64,000 bases of DNA. Source: Betaproteobacteria bacterium. Lineage in GTDB: Bacteria; Pseudomonadota; Gammaproteobacteria; Burkholderiales; Usitatibacteraceae. Below are positions 17,153-25,461 of this stretch, in pieces; the stretch's first letter is position 1, and each line of letters begins with the position of its first letter. The stretch is from NCBI GenBank assembly GCA_016720925.1, contig JADKJR010000001.1, positions 1-64,000 on the forward strand, written 5' to 3'. The position numbers and the translations under genes are program-made. The notes beneath the pieces were generated by a model that was given only the letters and a program-made list of their open reading frames with translations, was not told the DNA's origin and searched no databases.

Positions 17153-18171
17153 GGAGCTTCCTTCGCCCGCGAATGCGTGACCGCGAGCAGCCACAGGAAC
17201 AGGGGTGTACCGATCAGCGCGGTCAATACGCCCGGGGGAATCTCGATTGCGGCCATGGTGCGGGCCAGCGTATCGACCGCCAAGAGGTAGCATGCGCCGA
17301 GCAGCAACGACAGTGGCAGCAAGCGCGCGAACTGGGGGCCGACCAGCAGGCGTGCGGCGTGTGGGATCAGCAAACCGATCCAGCCGATGATGCCGGAGAT
17401 TGCCACCGCCGCCGCGGTGATCAGCGTGGCGCAGGTGACGATCACCAACCGCAGCAGTGAAACATTCACACCCAGCGCACGCGCCTCGTCGTCCGACAAT
17501 GACAACAAATTCATGCGCCAGCGCAGCAGGAAAACCGGCGCCAGTCCCAGCAGCACCATCGGTGCCGCCACCCACAGGTCGGCCGGTGAAATCGAACTCA
17601 GGCTGCCAAGCAGCCAAAAGGTAATGGCGGGTAACTGGTTGTACGGATCGGCCAGGGTTTTCATCAGTGCGATGAACGAGCCGAACAAGGTGCCAACGAC
17701 GACACCGGTGAGGATCAGCGCGAGGATCGGGTCGTGGCCGCGCACTGCATTGCCGATGAAATACACCAGCGCCACCGCCACCAGCCCGCCCGCAAAGGCG
17801 AAGCCCTGGATAGCGAGGATCGGCAAGGCGAGATAGATCGCCAGCACCGCGCCCAGCGCCGCGCCGCTGGAAACGCCGAGTATGTCGGGCGACACCAATG
17901 GGTTGCGAAACATGTTCTGGTAAACCGCGCCAGCGCCGGACAATGCGGCGCCAATCAGGATGGCGGCAAGTACGCGCGGGCCACGGATCTGGAAGATAAC
18001 GGCGTCGTAGCTGGCGGGCAGGTTGTGTGTGCCCCCAGTAAGTTTGGCCCACAGGATGGTGAGCAATTCAACTGGACTGATCGAAAAGCGGCCGATGGAA
18101 AAGGCGACGAGCGTGAGCGCGATCAACAGGATGAAGGTGGCGAGGAGGAGGGTGGGGTGGCGGCTTTTCAT
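17149..18171 (-). CDS. ABC transporter permease, FecCD/BtuC family
   Basis: 340 residues with about 9-10 membrane helices. Family landmarks include RGPRVLAAILIGAALSGAGA near residue 65, NPLVSPDILGVSSGAALGA near 100, and IGWIGLLIPHAARLLVG near 265 (the coupling region). ATG 18171 starts a normal cytosolic N-terminus (MKSRHPTLLLATF); the longer frame is not supported. With the ATPase it forms a type II importer core. It lies directly behind the split binding-protein-like regulator and a tungstate system, which hints at an oxyanion cargo. Confidence 0.88.
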   Translation of the reverse strand: MKSRHPTLLLATFILLIALTLVAFSIGRFSISPVELLTILWAKLTGGTHNLPASYDAVIFQIRGPRVLAAILIGAALSGAGAVYQNMFRNPLVSPDILGVSSGAALGAVLAIYLALPILAIQGFAFAGGLVAVALVYFIGNAVRGHDPILALILTGVVVGTLFGSFIALMKTLADPYNQLPAITFWLLGSLSSISPADLWVAAPMVLLGLAPVFLLRWRMNLLSLSDDEARALGVNVSLLRLVIVTCATLITAAAVAISGIIGWIGLLIPHAARLLVGPQFARLLPLSLLLGACYLLAVDTLARTMAAIEIPPGVLTALIGTPLFLWLLAVTHSRAKEAP

Positions 18172-18325
18172 TGCCAAAGAGTTTAGTGCACATGGCGCTT
18201 CAGTTGATTCGATCGTCCGATTAAGTGTACCGCCTGCCAGGTGGCGGCTGGTACGACAGGAGCCCGCTAGAATTGGAATCAAGAATCAATTGTCTGCCAT
18301 CCATTTCGGCCGCTCCCCGAGTGAA

Positions 18326-19230
18326 TCACGCATTCCACATCACTTTGCCCAGATCGCCAATATCGTATCCCGCCAGCGTTTTCGCATAGCGCTGGAAGAC
18401 CGGCTTGTTCGCGAACTCCATCAGCGTCTGCCACGGCGCATCGAAATAGCTCGGCCGCAGCACAGCAATATCCAGGCGCTCAATGGTGAGCGGTATGAAG
18501 TCGAGGTGGAATTGCCGGGCCACGGCGCGCACCGCGAGGCCGGCATCGGCGCGCCCATCGAGAATCGCGGAGGCGATATCGGTCTCCGTTTGCGCCGTCG
18601 GTTGCACATACTTGAGTTGATCGGGATTGATACCTGCTTCGCCCAGCAATTGCAGAAATAGCAGGTAACTGCCGGCGCCCTGCTGGCGCAGAATTACGCG
18701 GATTTTCGGTTTCCGGAGGTCCGCCAGCTTGCCGATTTTCAGAGGATTTCCCGCCGCCACGACCAGTCCCTGTTCGCGCTTGGCCCATTCGAGCAGCACG
18801 CAATCCAGGTGCGAGAAGCGGTCCCGCGCCAACGCGACATTGCGATCCTCGCGCCGGCCCTCGACGCCGCCCGGTGCGGCGGGGATATGCATTGCCGCGG
18901 CGCACGCGCTGCCCGCGATCAAGCGATCCACGCCATCCATGCTGCCGTAGGTCATGGTCGCCAATCCGCAACGCGACTCGCGCACGGCCCATTCGAGCAG
19001 CGGGTCGCTGCTGCCCGCGATGACGGCCGGCGCGTTGCGCTGTGCGTTCAGGGCGCGCCGGCGGTGCTTTGCCGCACCCATTCGTCGACCAGCGTGCGTG
19101 GAAAGAGCAGCTTGCCGGATATGCGTGAATGCGGGATCTCAGCTTGCGCAACCATATCGTAAATCTTGCGTTCTTTCAGCCGCAGGTAATCCGCGACTTC
19201 CTTGGTGCTCATCAATTGGCGTACGGACAT
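18326..19230 (-). pseudogene. Helix-turn-helix plus periplasmic-binding-like regulator, split by a frameshift
   Basis: The first frame (19230-19048) encodes an excisionase/MerR-like HTH: STKEVADYLRLKERKIYDMV ... LFPRTLVDEWV. The second (from about 19050 to 18326) encodes a PBP-like domain beginning APAVIAGSSDPLLEWAVRES and running through the GSYLLFLQLL and DGRADAGLAVRAVA regions. In related proteins both parts are one polypeptide of ~300 residues, so one indel near 19048-19060 is the likely cause of the split. Such proteins are thought to sense molybdate or tungstate and control neighbouring transporter genes. It is divergent from tupB. It may be a real mutation, a sequencing error, or two overlapping genes. 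Confidence 0.7.
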
Positions 19231-19393
19231 GTGTGGCTTCCTGTGCGCGGGACTGCAAGATTATGCATTTATTCCGGATGCCGGAATTCCTGCAAGTATG
19301 CCGGTAAAGTGGCGCCTCTGTACACGCGCGCGCAGGCGCCGCGCGGTTGGTTATCGTTGGCTCTTTTCGATTTCACAAACCCCACCTATCGAC

Positions 19394-20098
19394 ATGCAGG
19401 AAATTCCTCAAAGCCTCTCCCTCGCCTTCACCCTGATTGCGTCCTTTGACAGCACCCTGCTATCGATTGCGGGACTGTCATTGCGCGTGTCCGGCACGGC
19501 GGTGCTGGCGGCCTCCCTGCTGGCGTTACCGTTCGGCGCGTGGCTGGCAATGGCGCGATTTTCCGGGCGGCAAGGCGTGATCGCGTTGCTCAATGGCATG
19601 ATGGGTTTGCCGCCAGTGGTAGTCGGTTTGCTGGTCTATCTCCTGCTGTCCCGCGCCGGCCCACTGGGCCCGTTGGGCATCCTTTTCACGCCGGCGGCCA
19701 TGATGGTTGCGCAAGCTGTACTGATTTTTCCCATCATCGCCGCGCTGGTGCGGCAGGTCATCGAAGATGCGTGGGGCGAATACCGCGAACAACTGGTGTC
19801 GCTCAACGCCAGCCGCCTGCAGTGCATGCGCGCACTCCTGTGGGATACGCGATTCACATTGACGACGGCAGTGCTCGCCGGTTTTGGCCGTGCCATTGCC
19901 GAGGTCGGCGCGGTGATGATCGTCGGTGGCAACATTGATGGTGTCACCCGCGTCATGACAACCGCGATTGCGCTGGAAACCAGCAAGGGTGACTTGCCGC
20001 TCGCTCTGGCGTTGGGGGTGGTGCTGATTGCGCTGGTGGTCTTCATTAATATGGCTGCGCAGTTGACCAAGGCAACGGCGATGAAGAAATATGGATAA
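19394..20098 (+). CDS. tupB: Tungstate ABC transporter permease TupB
   Basis: 234 residues with five to six membrane helices and the permease EAA-type loop around EDAWGEYREQLVSLNASR. GMMGLPPVVVGLLVYLLLS and FGRAIAEVGAVMIVGGNIDG are characteristic of the TupB family. It forms the membrane channel for tungstate uptake with TupC. ATG 19394 is chosen because upstream residues in the longer frame (from 19202) are not hydrophobic and antisense to the HTH gene. It overlaps tupC by eight bases. Confidence 0.88.
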   Translation: MQEIPQSLSLAFTLIASFDSTLLSIAGLSLRVSGTAVLAASLLALPFGAWLAMARFSGRQGVIALLNGMMGLPPVVVGLLVYLLLSRAGPLGPLGILFTPAAMMVAQAVLIFPIIAALVRQVIEDAWGEYREQLVSLNASRLQCMRALLWDTRFTLTTAVLAGFGRAIAEVGAVMIVGGNIDGVTRVMTTAIALETSKGDLPLALALGVVLIALVVFINMAAQLTKATAMKKYG

Positions 20099-20828
20099 CT
20101 TGAATACGGCCGCGATCGTGCCGCGAGTGCTTCCCCTGACCGTGGAAGGCTTGGGCTTCAGCGTGGGTGATGTATCCGTGCTGCGCGCAGTGTCATTCAC
20201 CATCGTGCGCGGCTCGCGCAACATCGTCATGGGCCCGAACGGTGCCGGCAAAAGTGTCCTGTTGCGATTGCTGCACGGCCTGCTGGTGCCGACTTCGGGC
20301 AGCATGCATTGGGCGGAGCGCGATGCAGCGGCGGTGCGTCGCGCGCAGGCAATGGTGTTTCAGCGGCCGGTGATGCTACGCCGGTCGGTGCGCGAAAACC
20401 TCGAATTCGCGCTGCGAATTGCGGGATCGCCCGATAGTCGCGCGGCAGCCGAAGTCGCGCTGGATCGCGTCGGATTGTCGGGCCTTGCCGATCGCCCGGC
20501 GCGGCTGTGTTCAGGGGGCGAACAGCAGCGCGTCGCGCTCGCCCGCGCGTGGGCACTGCAACCGGAAGTGCTGTTCCTCGACGAGCCCACCGCGAGCCTT
20601 GATCCGGCTGCCACGCGCGCCATCGAAGAGACGATCGAGGCGATGCACGCACATGGCACGACCATCGTCATGACCACCCATAACCGTGGTCAGGCGAAGC
20701 GCATCGGGGATCGCGTGTTGTTCTTGCATCACGGCCGGCTGGTCGAGGACACGTCGGCCGGCGAATTTTTTCAGCAACCCCGGTCGCCCGAAGCGGCGGC
20801 CTTTCTACGAGGAGAACTACTATGGTGA
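20091..20828 (+). CDS. tupC: Tungstate ABC transporter ATPase TupC
   Basis: 245 residues. Walker A GPNGAGKSV, Q-loop VFQRPVMLRRS, signature CSGGEQQRVAL, Walker B VLFLDEPT and switch His (MTTHNRGQ) are all present. It hydrolyses ATP to drive tungstate import through TupB. The gene overlaps tupB by eight bases and tupA by seven, so the three are a tight operon. Confidence 0.9.
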   Translation: MDNLNTAAIVPRVLPLTVEGLGFSVGDVSVLRAVSFTIVRGSRNIVMGPNGAGKSVLLRLLHGLLVPTSGSMHWAERDAAAVRRAQAMVFQRPVMLRRSVRENLEFALRIAGSPDSRAAAEVALDRVGLSGLADRPARLCSGGEQQRVALARAWALQPEVLFLDEPTASLDPAATRAIEETIEAMHAHGTTIVMTTHNRGQAKRIGDRVLFLHHGRLVEDTSAGEFFQQPRSPEAAAFLRGELLW

Positions 20829-21673
20829 AGTCGGCATGTATGCGGGCATTGGTTCGCGCAATCGGTACGGCAGTATTGGCGGGAGCGATATCCCTGCCGG
20901 TAATGGCGCAGGATAAATTCATCGTGGTTGCGTCCACGACGTCAACGCAGGATTCAGGGCTGTTCGGTCACATCCTGCCGCTGTTCAAGGCGAAGACGGG
21001 CATCGACGTACGCGTCGTCGCGCAAGGGACGGGACAGGCTTTGGCCACGGCAAAGAAGGGTGATGCCGACGTCGTGTTTGTGCACGATAAGGTAGCCGAA
21101 GCAAAATTTGTGGAAGAGGGCTTCGGCGTCGACCGGCGTGAAGTGATGTACAACGATTTCGTCATCGTCGGGCCGAAGGCCGATCCGGCAAAGACTACCG
21201 GCAAGGATGTGATTTCGGCACTGAAAAAAATCGAGGCCGCAAAATCGCCATTTACCTCCCGCGGCGACAAGAGCGGTACGCACGCCGCGGAGTTGCGTTA
21301 CTGGAAGGCGGCCGATGTCGATCCACAGGTTGGGAAGGGCGCGTGGTATCGCGAAACTGGTTCGGGTATGGGGCCGACGTTAAATACGGCGAGTGCGATG
21401 AATGCGTACGCGTTCACGGACCGCGGCACCTGGCTCTCATTCAAGAATCGCGGCGAGCTAACGGTACTGGTCGAGGGCGATACCAAGCTGTTCAATCAAT
21501 ATGGCGTCATGCTGGTCAATCCCAACAAGCATCCGCACGTGAAGAAAGAGTTGGGCATGCAATTTATCGACTGGATCACGTCGCCTGAAGGCCAGACGGC
21601 GATTGCTGCTTACAAGATTGAAGGGCAGCAGTTGTTCTTCCCAAACTATGTTGCGCTGAAGAAAGCGGCATGA
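20822..21673 (+). CDS. tupA: Tungstate-binding periplasmic protein TupA
   Basis: 283 residues with a signal peptide (ALVRAIGTAVLAGAISLPVM, cleavage likely at MAQ-DK) and the TupA signature ASTTSTQDSGLF right after it. It also has DVVFVHDKVAEAKFVEEGFG and the GDKSGTHAAELRYWK anion-binding loop. TupA selects tungstate with high affinity for molybdenum/tungsten enzymes. Its ATG lies within the last codons of tupC, and the next gene overlaps its stop by four bases (ATGA). Confidence 0.92.
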   Translation: MVKSACMRALVRAIGTAVLAGAISLPVMAQDKFIVVASTTSTQDSGLFGHILPLFKAKTGIDVRVVAQGTGQALATAKKGDADVVFVHDKVAEAKFVEEGFGVDRREVMYNDFVIVGPKADPAKTTGKDVISALKKIEAAKSPFTSRGDKSGTHAAELRYWKAADVDPQVGKGAWYRETGSGMGPTLNTASAMNAYAFTDRGTWLSFKNRGELTVLVEGDTKLFNQYGVMLVNPNKHPHVKKELGMQFIDWITSPEGQTAIAAYKIEGQQLFFPNYVALKKAA

Positions 21674-22902
21674 TGCGCACGCCGCTTCTCATCGCCATGG
21701 CGGTGAGCCTGTCCTCGCTGCTGGCTGTTTTACCCGTCACTTCCGCGGCCGGGCAAATCAGTGTCTACGCGGCGGGGAGCTTGCGTGGGCCATTGACGGA
21801 GGCTGCCCAGTCATACGAGCAGGCCAGTGGCGTGAAAGTCGCCCTGGTGTTTGGTGCGTCGGGGCTGCTGAAGGAGCGGATCGAGAAGGGTGAAACCGCT
21901 GACGTATTCGCGTCGGCGAATACCGAACATCCGCAAGCGTTGGCGGCAAGTGGCCGAATGGCAGCACCAGTGACCTTTACCCGCAATCGGATGTGCGCGC
22001 TGGCAGCGCCAACAATCGAAGTTACTTCCGCGACGCTTCTTGACCGAATGCTTCAGAGCGGTGTCAAGCTGGGCACCTCCACACCCAAGGCAGATCCCGC
22101 CGGCGATTATGCATGGAAGATATTTGAGAAGGCCGAAAAGGTTGTACCGGGCGCCTTTGCGAACCTCAGCACGAAGGCGCTGAAACTCACCGGCGGGCCG
22201 GACTCGCCGCCGCCCCCCAAAGACCGCAGCGGCTACGGAGAACTGGTGGCCACCGGCAAGGCCGATATCTTTTTGCTGTATTGCACCAGTGCGCTACAGG
22301 CCGTCAAGGAGCAACCACAACTCAGGCAGGTCGCATTGCCGCATTCGCTTGCTGTATCAGCCGACTACGGTGTCGCGATTGCCAAGAATGCCGGTTCCGG
22401 TGCACAAGGTTTTGTCGACTACCTCGTTTCAAACGCTGGCCAGAAATCTTTTGCACGATTCGGCTTTGCGCGCGTTGCGGGTTCGCACCTGACCATTCAG
22501 CTGCCATCCGGGCAGGCGCGCGAACTTTCGTACGCTGATATTCAAAAGCTGGAACCTTTCAACGTTTCCGCAAAGGCGCATGGCAAATCGCATGAATGGC
22601 AAGGGACCAAACTGATTACCTTGCTTGAAAGCGCCGGGTTCAAGTTCGAGAAGCCGTCCGGAGGCGGCGCATCGGTTCGCCAGTACCTCATTCTGGAAGC
22701 GGACGACGGCTATAAAGTGGTATTTGCGATGGGTGAACTCGATCCCATCATCACGACTTCACCACCGATGGTGGCATGGCGCCAGGATGGCAAGCCGCTG
22801 AGTGCGGATGAGGCGCCACTACGCCTGATCGTTGCCGGGGACCCGCGCGGGGCGCGACAGGTGCGAAAGATTTCCCGCATCACCGTTGGACAGACTGATT
22901 GA
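21670..22902 (+). CDS. ModA-like binding protein fused to a molybdopterin-oxidoreductase-like domain
   Basis: 410 residues with a signal peptide. Residues ~25-260 are a ModA-type molybdate-binding domain: VYAAGSLRGPLTEAA, FGASGLLKERIEKGETADVF, and GTSTPKADPAGDYAWKIF. Residues ~270-405 look like the short sulfite-oxidase/Oxidored_molyb fold (ARELSYADIQKLEPF ... LRLIVAGDPRGARQVRKI) but lack a Cys that could bind molybdenum. It starts inside tupA's stop codon, so it is the fourth gene of the tup operon. It may supply a second specificity (molybdate) to TupBC; the role of the C-terminal domain is unknown. Confidence 0.75.
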   Translation: MMRTPLLIAMAVSLSSLLAVLPVTSAAGQISVYAAGSLRGPLTEAAQSYEQASGVKVALVFGASGLLKERIEKGETADVFASANTEHPQALAASGRMAAPVTFTRNRMCALAAPTIEVTSATLLDRMLQSGVKLGTSTPKADPAGDYAWKIFEKAEKVVPGAFANLSTKALKLTGGPDSPPPPKDRSGYGELVATGKADIFLLYCTSALQAVKEQPQLRQVALPHSLAVSADYGVAIAKNAGSGAQGFVDYLVSNAGQKSFARFGFARVAGSHLTIQLPSGQARELSYADIQKLEPFNVSAKAHGKSHEWQGTKLITLLESAGFKFEKPSGGGASVRQYLILEADDGYKVVFAMGELDPIITTSPPMVAWRQDGKPLSADEAPLRLIVAGDPRGARQVRKISRITVGQTD

Positions 22903-22937
22903 CCGGCTGGTATTGAAACCAGTGAGTTAGCGGCGAG

Positions 22938-22966
22938 ACGAAGGCCGAAAAAGCGTTGGCCTTCGT
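22938..22966. terminator. Hairpin between convergent genes, possible terminator
   Basis: ACGAAGGCC (22938-22946) pairs perfectly with GGCCTTCGT (22958-22966) around an 11-base loop. It lies between the ends of the tup operon (+) and the TauE-like gene (-). There is no clear T-run on either side, so intrinsic termination is uncertain. Confidence 0.45.
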
Positions 22967-22975
22967 CGCGCTGCA

Positions 22976-23746
22976 CTAAAGGTAGACCATGCCGATCAGT
23001 TTTCCTGCGGCGATGGTCATCACTAGCGCGAGCATCGCGATCAGCCAGCGATTGGTTAATTTGTTGAGACCCAGCCAGGTGCCGATCAAGGCGCCAACGA
23101 CGGTTGCGACGATTAGCGGTGCGGCAGCATAGGGAATGGTCGCGAAAGAGAATGATCCATTGATCAATCCACCTGCCAGTCCAGCGACAGAATTCGCCAT
23201 GATGAACGGGGCGGAAATACCCGCAGTGGCCTTGGGGCCCGCCCAACCCATCAGCAGCACGATTGGGCTTAGAAAAATGCCGCCTCCGGTCCCTGTAAGG
23301 CCGGATAGCATGCCAATGGCGGCGCCAATAAAAGGCGATACCCGAGGAGGAATCGCCACCGGAACTTCTCTGCTCTTTTCGGGATTCGTGAATGCCCGCC
23401 ACCCCAGATAGGCGGCCGCGGACAACAGCACGATTCCAACCAGCGCTTGATAAACGTGCAACGGCAACTTGATGCCGCCGCCGAGAAACGCCAGCGGAAT
23501 TGAGCCGAGCAGAAATGGCGCGACGACTTTCGCATCGACGTGACGCGCCTGGCGAAATCGCCAGGTCGTGAATGCTGCGACGACGATGTTCAACGTCAAT
23601 GCCGTCGGCCGCATCGCCTCGGGCGCCACGCCCACCAGTGCCATTGCGGCCAGATAGCCGGATGCGCCAGCGTGACCGACTGAGCTGTATAGCATCGCAA
23701 CCACGACGAAAATGGCAGCGAGTTGGAGAATCTGTAGTTCAGTCAC
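22976..23746 (-). CDS. TauE/SafE family anion permease
   Basis: 256 residues with about seven to eight membrane helices, N-terminal VAMLYSSVGHAGASGYLAAMAL and the internal repeat PFIGAAIGMLSGLTGTGGGIF characteristic of the TauE/SafE (DUF81) family. Members export sulfite, sulfoacetate or related anions. The GTG start (23746) has no Shine-Dalgarno: the sequence before it reads CCCTCCTT on the coding strand, the inverse of one. The location beside molybdate/tungstate genes suggests sulfur-oxyanion metabolism by a molybdoenzyme, an inference only. Confidence 0.85.
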   Translation of the reverse strand: MTELQILQLAAIFVVVAMLYSSVGHAGASGYLAAMALVGVAPEAMRPTALTLNIVVAAFTTWRFRQARHVDAKVVAPFLLGSIPLAFLGGGIKLPLHVYQALVGIVLLSAAAYLGWRAFTNPEKSREVPVAIPPRVSPFIGAAIGMLSGLTGTGGGIFLSPIVLLMGWAGPKATAGISAPFIMANSVAGLAGGLINGSFSFATIPYAAAPLIVATVVGALIGTWLGLNKLTNRWLIAMLALVMTIAAGKLIGMVYL

Positions 23747-23845
23747 AAGGAGGGCGACGACAAGCGGCGCGTTGAAATGGAAAGCGTAATATACCGGTGG
23801 CTATAACGCTCTGCAAATCTGTTCGCGCGTACGAATACTTCCGTT

Positions 23846-24211
23846 TTATTTGCGGGGTTTGTCGGCGAGCAGCGTGACGAGGGTCGTCAGTTCGCCGCGG
23901 ATCGCGGCGTCAGTGCGCTTTTCCATTGAGCGAAAGTGCACCAATACCTTCGTGCCAAATTCTGTGAGGCGCGCGCCGCCGCCGCCGCCACCGCCCGTCG
24001 CCGTATCGACCAGCGGCTCCTTGAAGCAGCGGTTCATGGTATCAACCAGATTCCACGCCCGCTTGTAGGACATCTTCAATTGCCGGGCTGCGGCCGAGAT
24101 TGAACCCGTCGCGCGAATGGCCTCCAGCAAGTCTGCCTTGCCGGGACCGATGGCGATCTCGTCGCCAAAATAGATACGAAATTTTGCGGACGCAATCTTG
24201 TGCGCCGCCAT
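23846..24211 (-). CDS. ModE-type winged-helix regulator, DNA-binding domain only
   Basis: 121 residues matching the N-terminal LysR-like winged helix of ModE: FGDEIAIGPGKADLLEAIR, then ISAAARQLKMSYKRAW (recognition helix), and a Gly-rich wing with seven consecutive glycines (TATGGGGGGGARLTEFG). The C-terminal molybdate-binding MOP/TOBE domains of full ModE are missing, as in many short homologues. It probably controls molybdenum/tungsten transport genes nearby. It ends seven bases before grxD reading on the minus strand. Confidence 0.85.
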   Translation of the reverse strand: MAAHKIASAKFRIYFGDEIAIGPGKADLLEAIRATGSISAAARQLKMSYKRAWNLVDTMNRCFKEPLVDTATGGGGGGGARLTEFGTKVLVHFRSMEKRTDAAIRGELTTLVTLLADKPRK

Positions 24212-24218
24212 GGTGAAT

Positions 24219-24533
24219 CTACTTCGCGGCGCCCAGCATCTGCTGCAGCTCGCCGGATTGATACATTTCTCTCATGATATCGGCACCACCGACAAATTCG
24301 CCGTTGATGTAGAGCTGTGGAATCGTCGGCCAGTTGGCGTATTCCTTGATGCCCTGGCGGACGTCGGCATCCTGCAGCACGTCGACGGTGAATGGCGCTT
24401 CTACCCCGCATGCTTTGAGCATTTGTGTCGCGGATGCGGAGAAGCCGCACATGGGAAATTGTGGCGAGCCCTTCATGTAAAGCACGACGGGGTGGGAAGT
24501 GACAGTTGCTTTTATTTGGTCTTGCACGTCCAT
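24219..24533 (-). CDS. grxD: Monothiol glutaredoxin GrxD
   Basis: 104 residues with the CGFS active site (FPMCGFSASATQML), the TIPQLYINGEFVGGADI glutathione-binding strand and a C-terminal helix. GrxD carries and transfers [2Fe-2S] clusters. ATG 24533 has GGAG six bases upstream, which decides it over ATG 24566. It follows prmC on the minus strand, a common betaproteobacterial order (hemA-prfA-prmC-grxD). Confidence 0.93.
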   Translation of the reverse strand: MDVQDQIKATVTSHPVVLYMKGSPQFPMCGFSASATQMLKACGVEAPFTVDVLQDADVRQGIKEYANWPTIPQLYINGEFVGGADIMREMYQSGELQQMLGAAK

Positions 24534-24567
24534 GGGTTGCTCCAGTGAGAATTCGGTTATCGACATT

Positions 24568-25461
24568 CTAGCGAATTTGGCCGCCCGCCACGCGCGGAAT
24601 ACCTGCCAAATCCCTATATGAAATGAGGTTATCGAAGCCGGCTTTCAAGAGCAGGGTGCGGCATTCGTCGGCTTGGTCGTATCCGTGTTCCAGCAACAAC
24701 CAGCCATAAGGAACAAGGTGGGCGGCAGCGCCGGCAATGATGGTGCGAATCGAATCGAGACCGTCCGTGCTTCCGTCCGTCAGGGCCGCTTGCGGTTCAA
24801 AACGCAGGTCACCTTGCACTAGGTGAATGTCGTTGCCGGCGACGTAGGGCGGATTTGATACGATGAGGTCGAACTTGCGGCCTGACAGTTCTGCGTACCA
24901 ATTGCTTACGATGAAATCGACCATGGTGCCGAGTTTCTTCGCATTGAGGCGCGCCGTGTCCAACGCAGCAGGCGAAATATCTGTGGCGGTGACGGCAATG
25001 CCACCTTGACCATCTGGGAGTGTCAACGCCAGCGCAATCGAAATGGCGATCGCTCCGCTGCCGGTTCCCAAATCCAAAACGCCAGCACTGGGGCGGCTTT
25101 CCAGCCATTTATTCCCTGAAATGCGCGCCAGTGCTTGTTCTACGAGAAGTTCCGTTTCCGGACGGGGAATCAGTGTTTCAGGGGACACATGGAAATCTCG
25201 GCCATAGAATTCACGCGTGCCCAGCACGTATGCCATCGGTTCGCCGGACGCGCGGCGTGCGATCCATCCGCGCAGGATTTCTTCTTCGTCAACACTTAGC
25301 GTGCGCTCCGTATGCGCGATGACGTAGGCGCGTGTGGTACCAAGCGCTGCCGCGATGAGCATTTCCGCTTCGCGCTTGGCGATGGCGCGTTGCGCGAGAA
25401 ACGTGCTGATGGACGTAGACAAGGTGAGTTGACCGGGCCGAGTCTGGATATGACCCGTCAA
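24568..25461 (-). CDS. prmC: Release factor glutamine methyltransferase PrmC, with a repeat inserted in frame
   Basis: 297 residues: an N-terminal helical domain and a Rossmann methyltransferase domain with SAM motif GVLDLGTGSGAIAI and catalytic NPPYV. It methylates the GGQ Gln of release factors 1 and 2, and prfA is directly upstream. The first codon of the frame is TTG 25461, overlapping the prfA stop; TTG 25422 is an alternative nearer to the normal family start. A REP-like repeat lies in frame between the two domains, adding roughly eight residues (SGNKWLESRP) before the SAM motif. Confidence 0.92.
   Translation of the reverse strand: MTGHIQTRPGQLTLSTSISTFLAQRAIAKREAEMLIAAALGTTRAYVIAHTERTLSVDEEEILRGWIARRASGEPMAYVLGTREFYGRDFHVSPETLIPRPETELLVEQALARISGNKWLESRPSAGVLDLGTGSGAIAISIALALTLPDGQGGIAVTATDISPAALDTARLNAKKLGTMVDFIVSNWYAELSGRKFDLIVSNPPYVAGNDIHLVQGDLRFEPQAALTDGSTDGLDSIRTIIAGAAAHLVPYGWLLLEHGYDQADECRTLLLKAGFDNLISYRDLAGIPRVAGGQIR
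25078..25137. repeat. REP-like palindromic repeat, copy F, inside prmC
   Basis: CGCCAGCACTGGGGCGGC on the left and GCGCGCCAGTGCTTG on the right enclose CAGCCATTTATTCCCTGAAA, the family core. On the coding strand it is read ALARISGNKWLESRPSAG with no stop codon. The native protein already has Ala-Leu-Ala-Arg at this place, so part of the left match may be older than the insertion. Confidence 0.75.
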
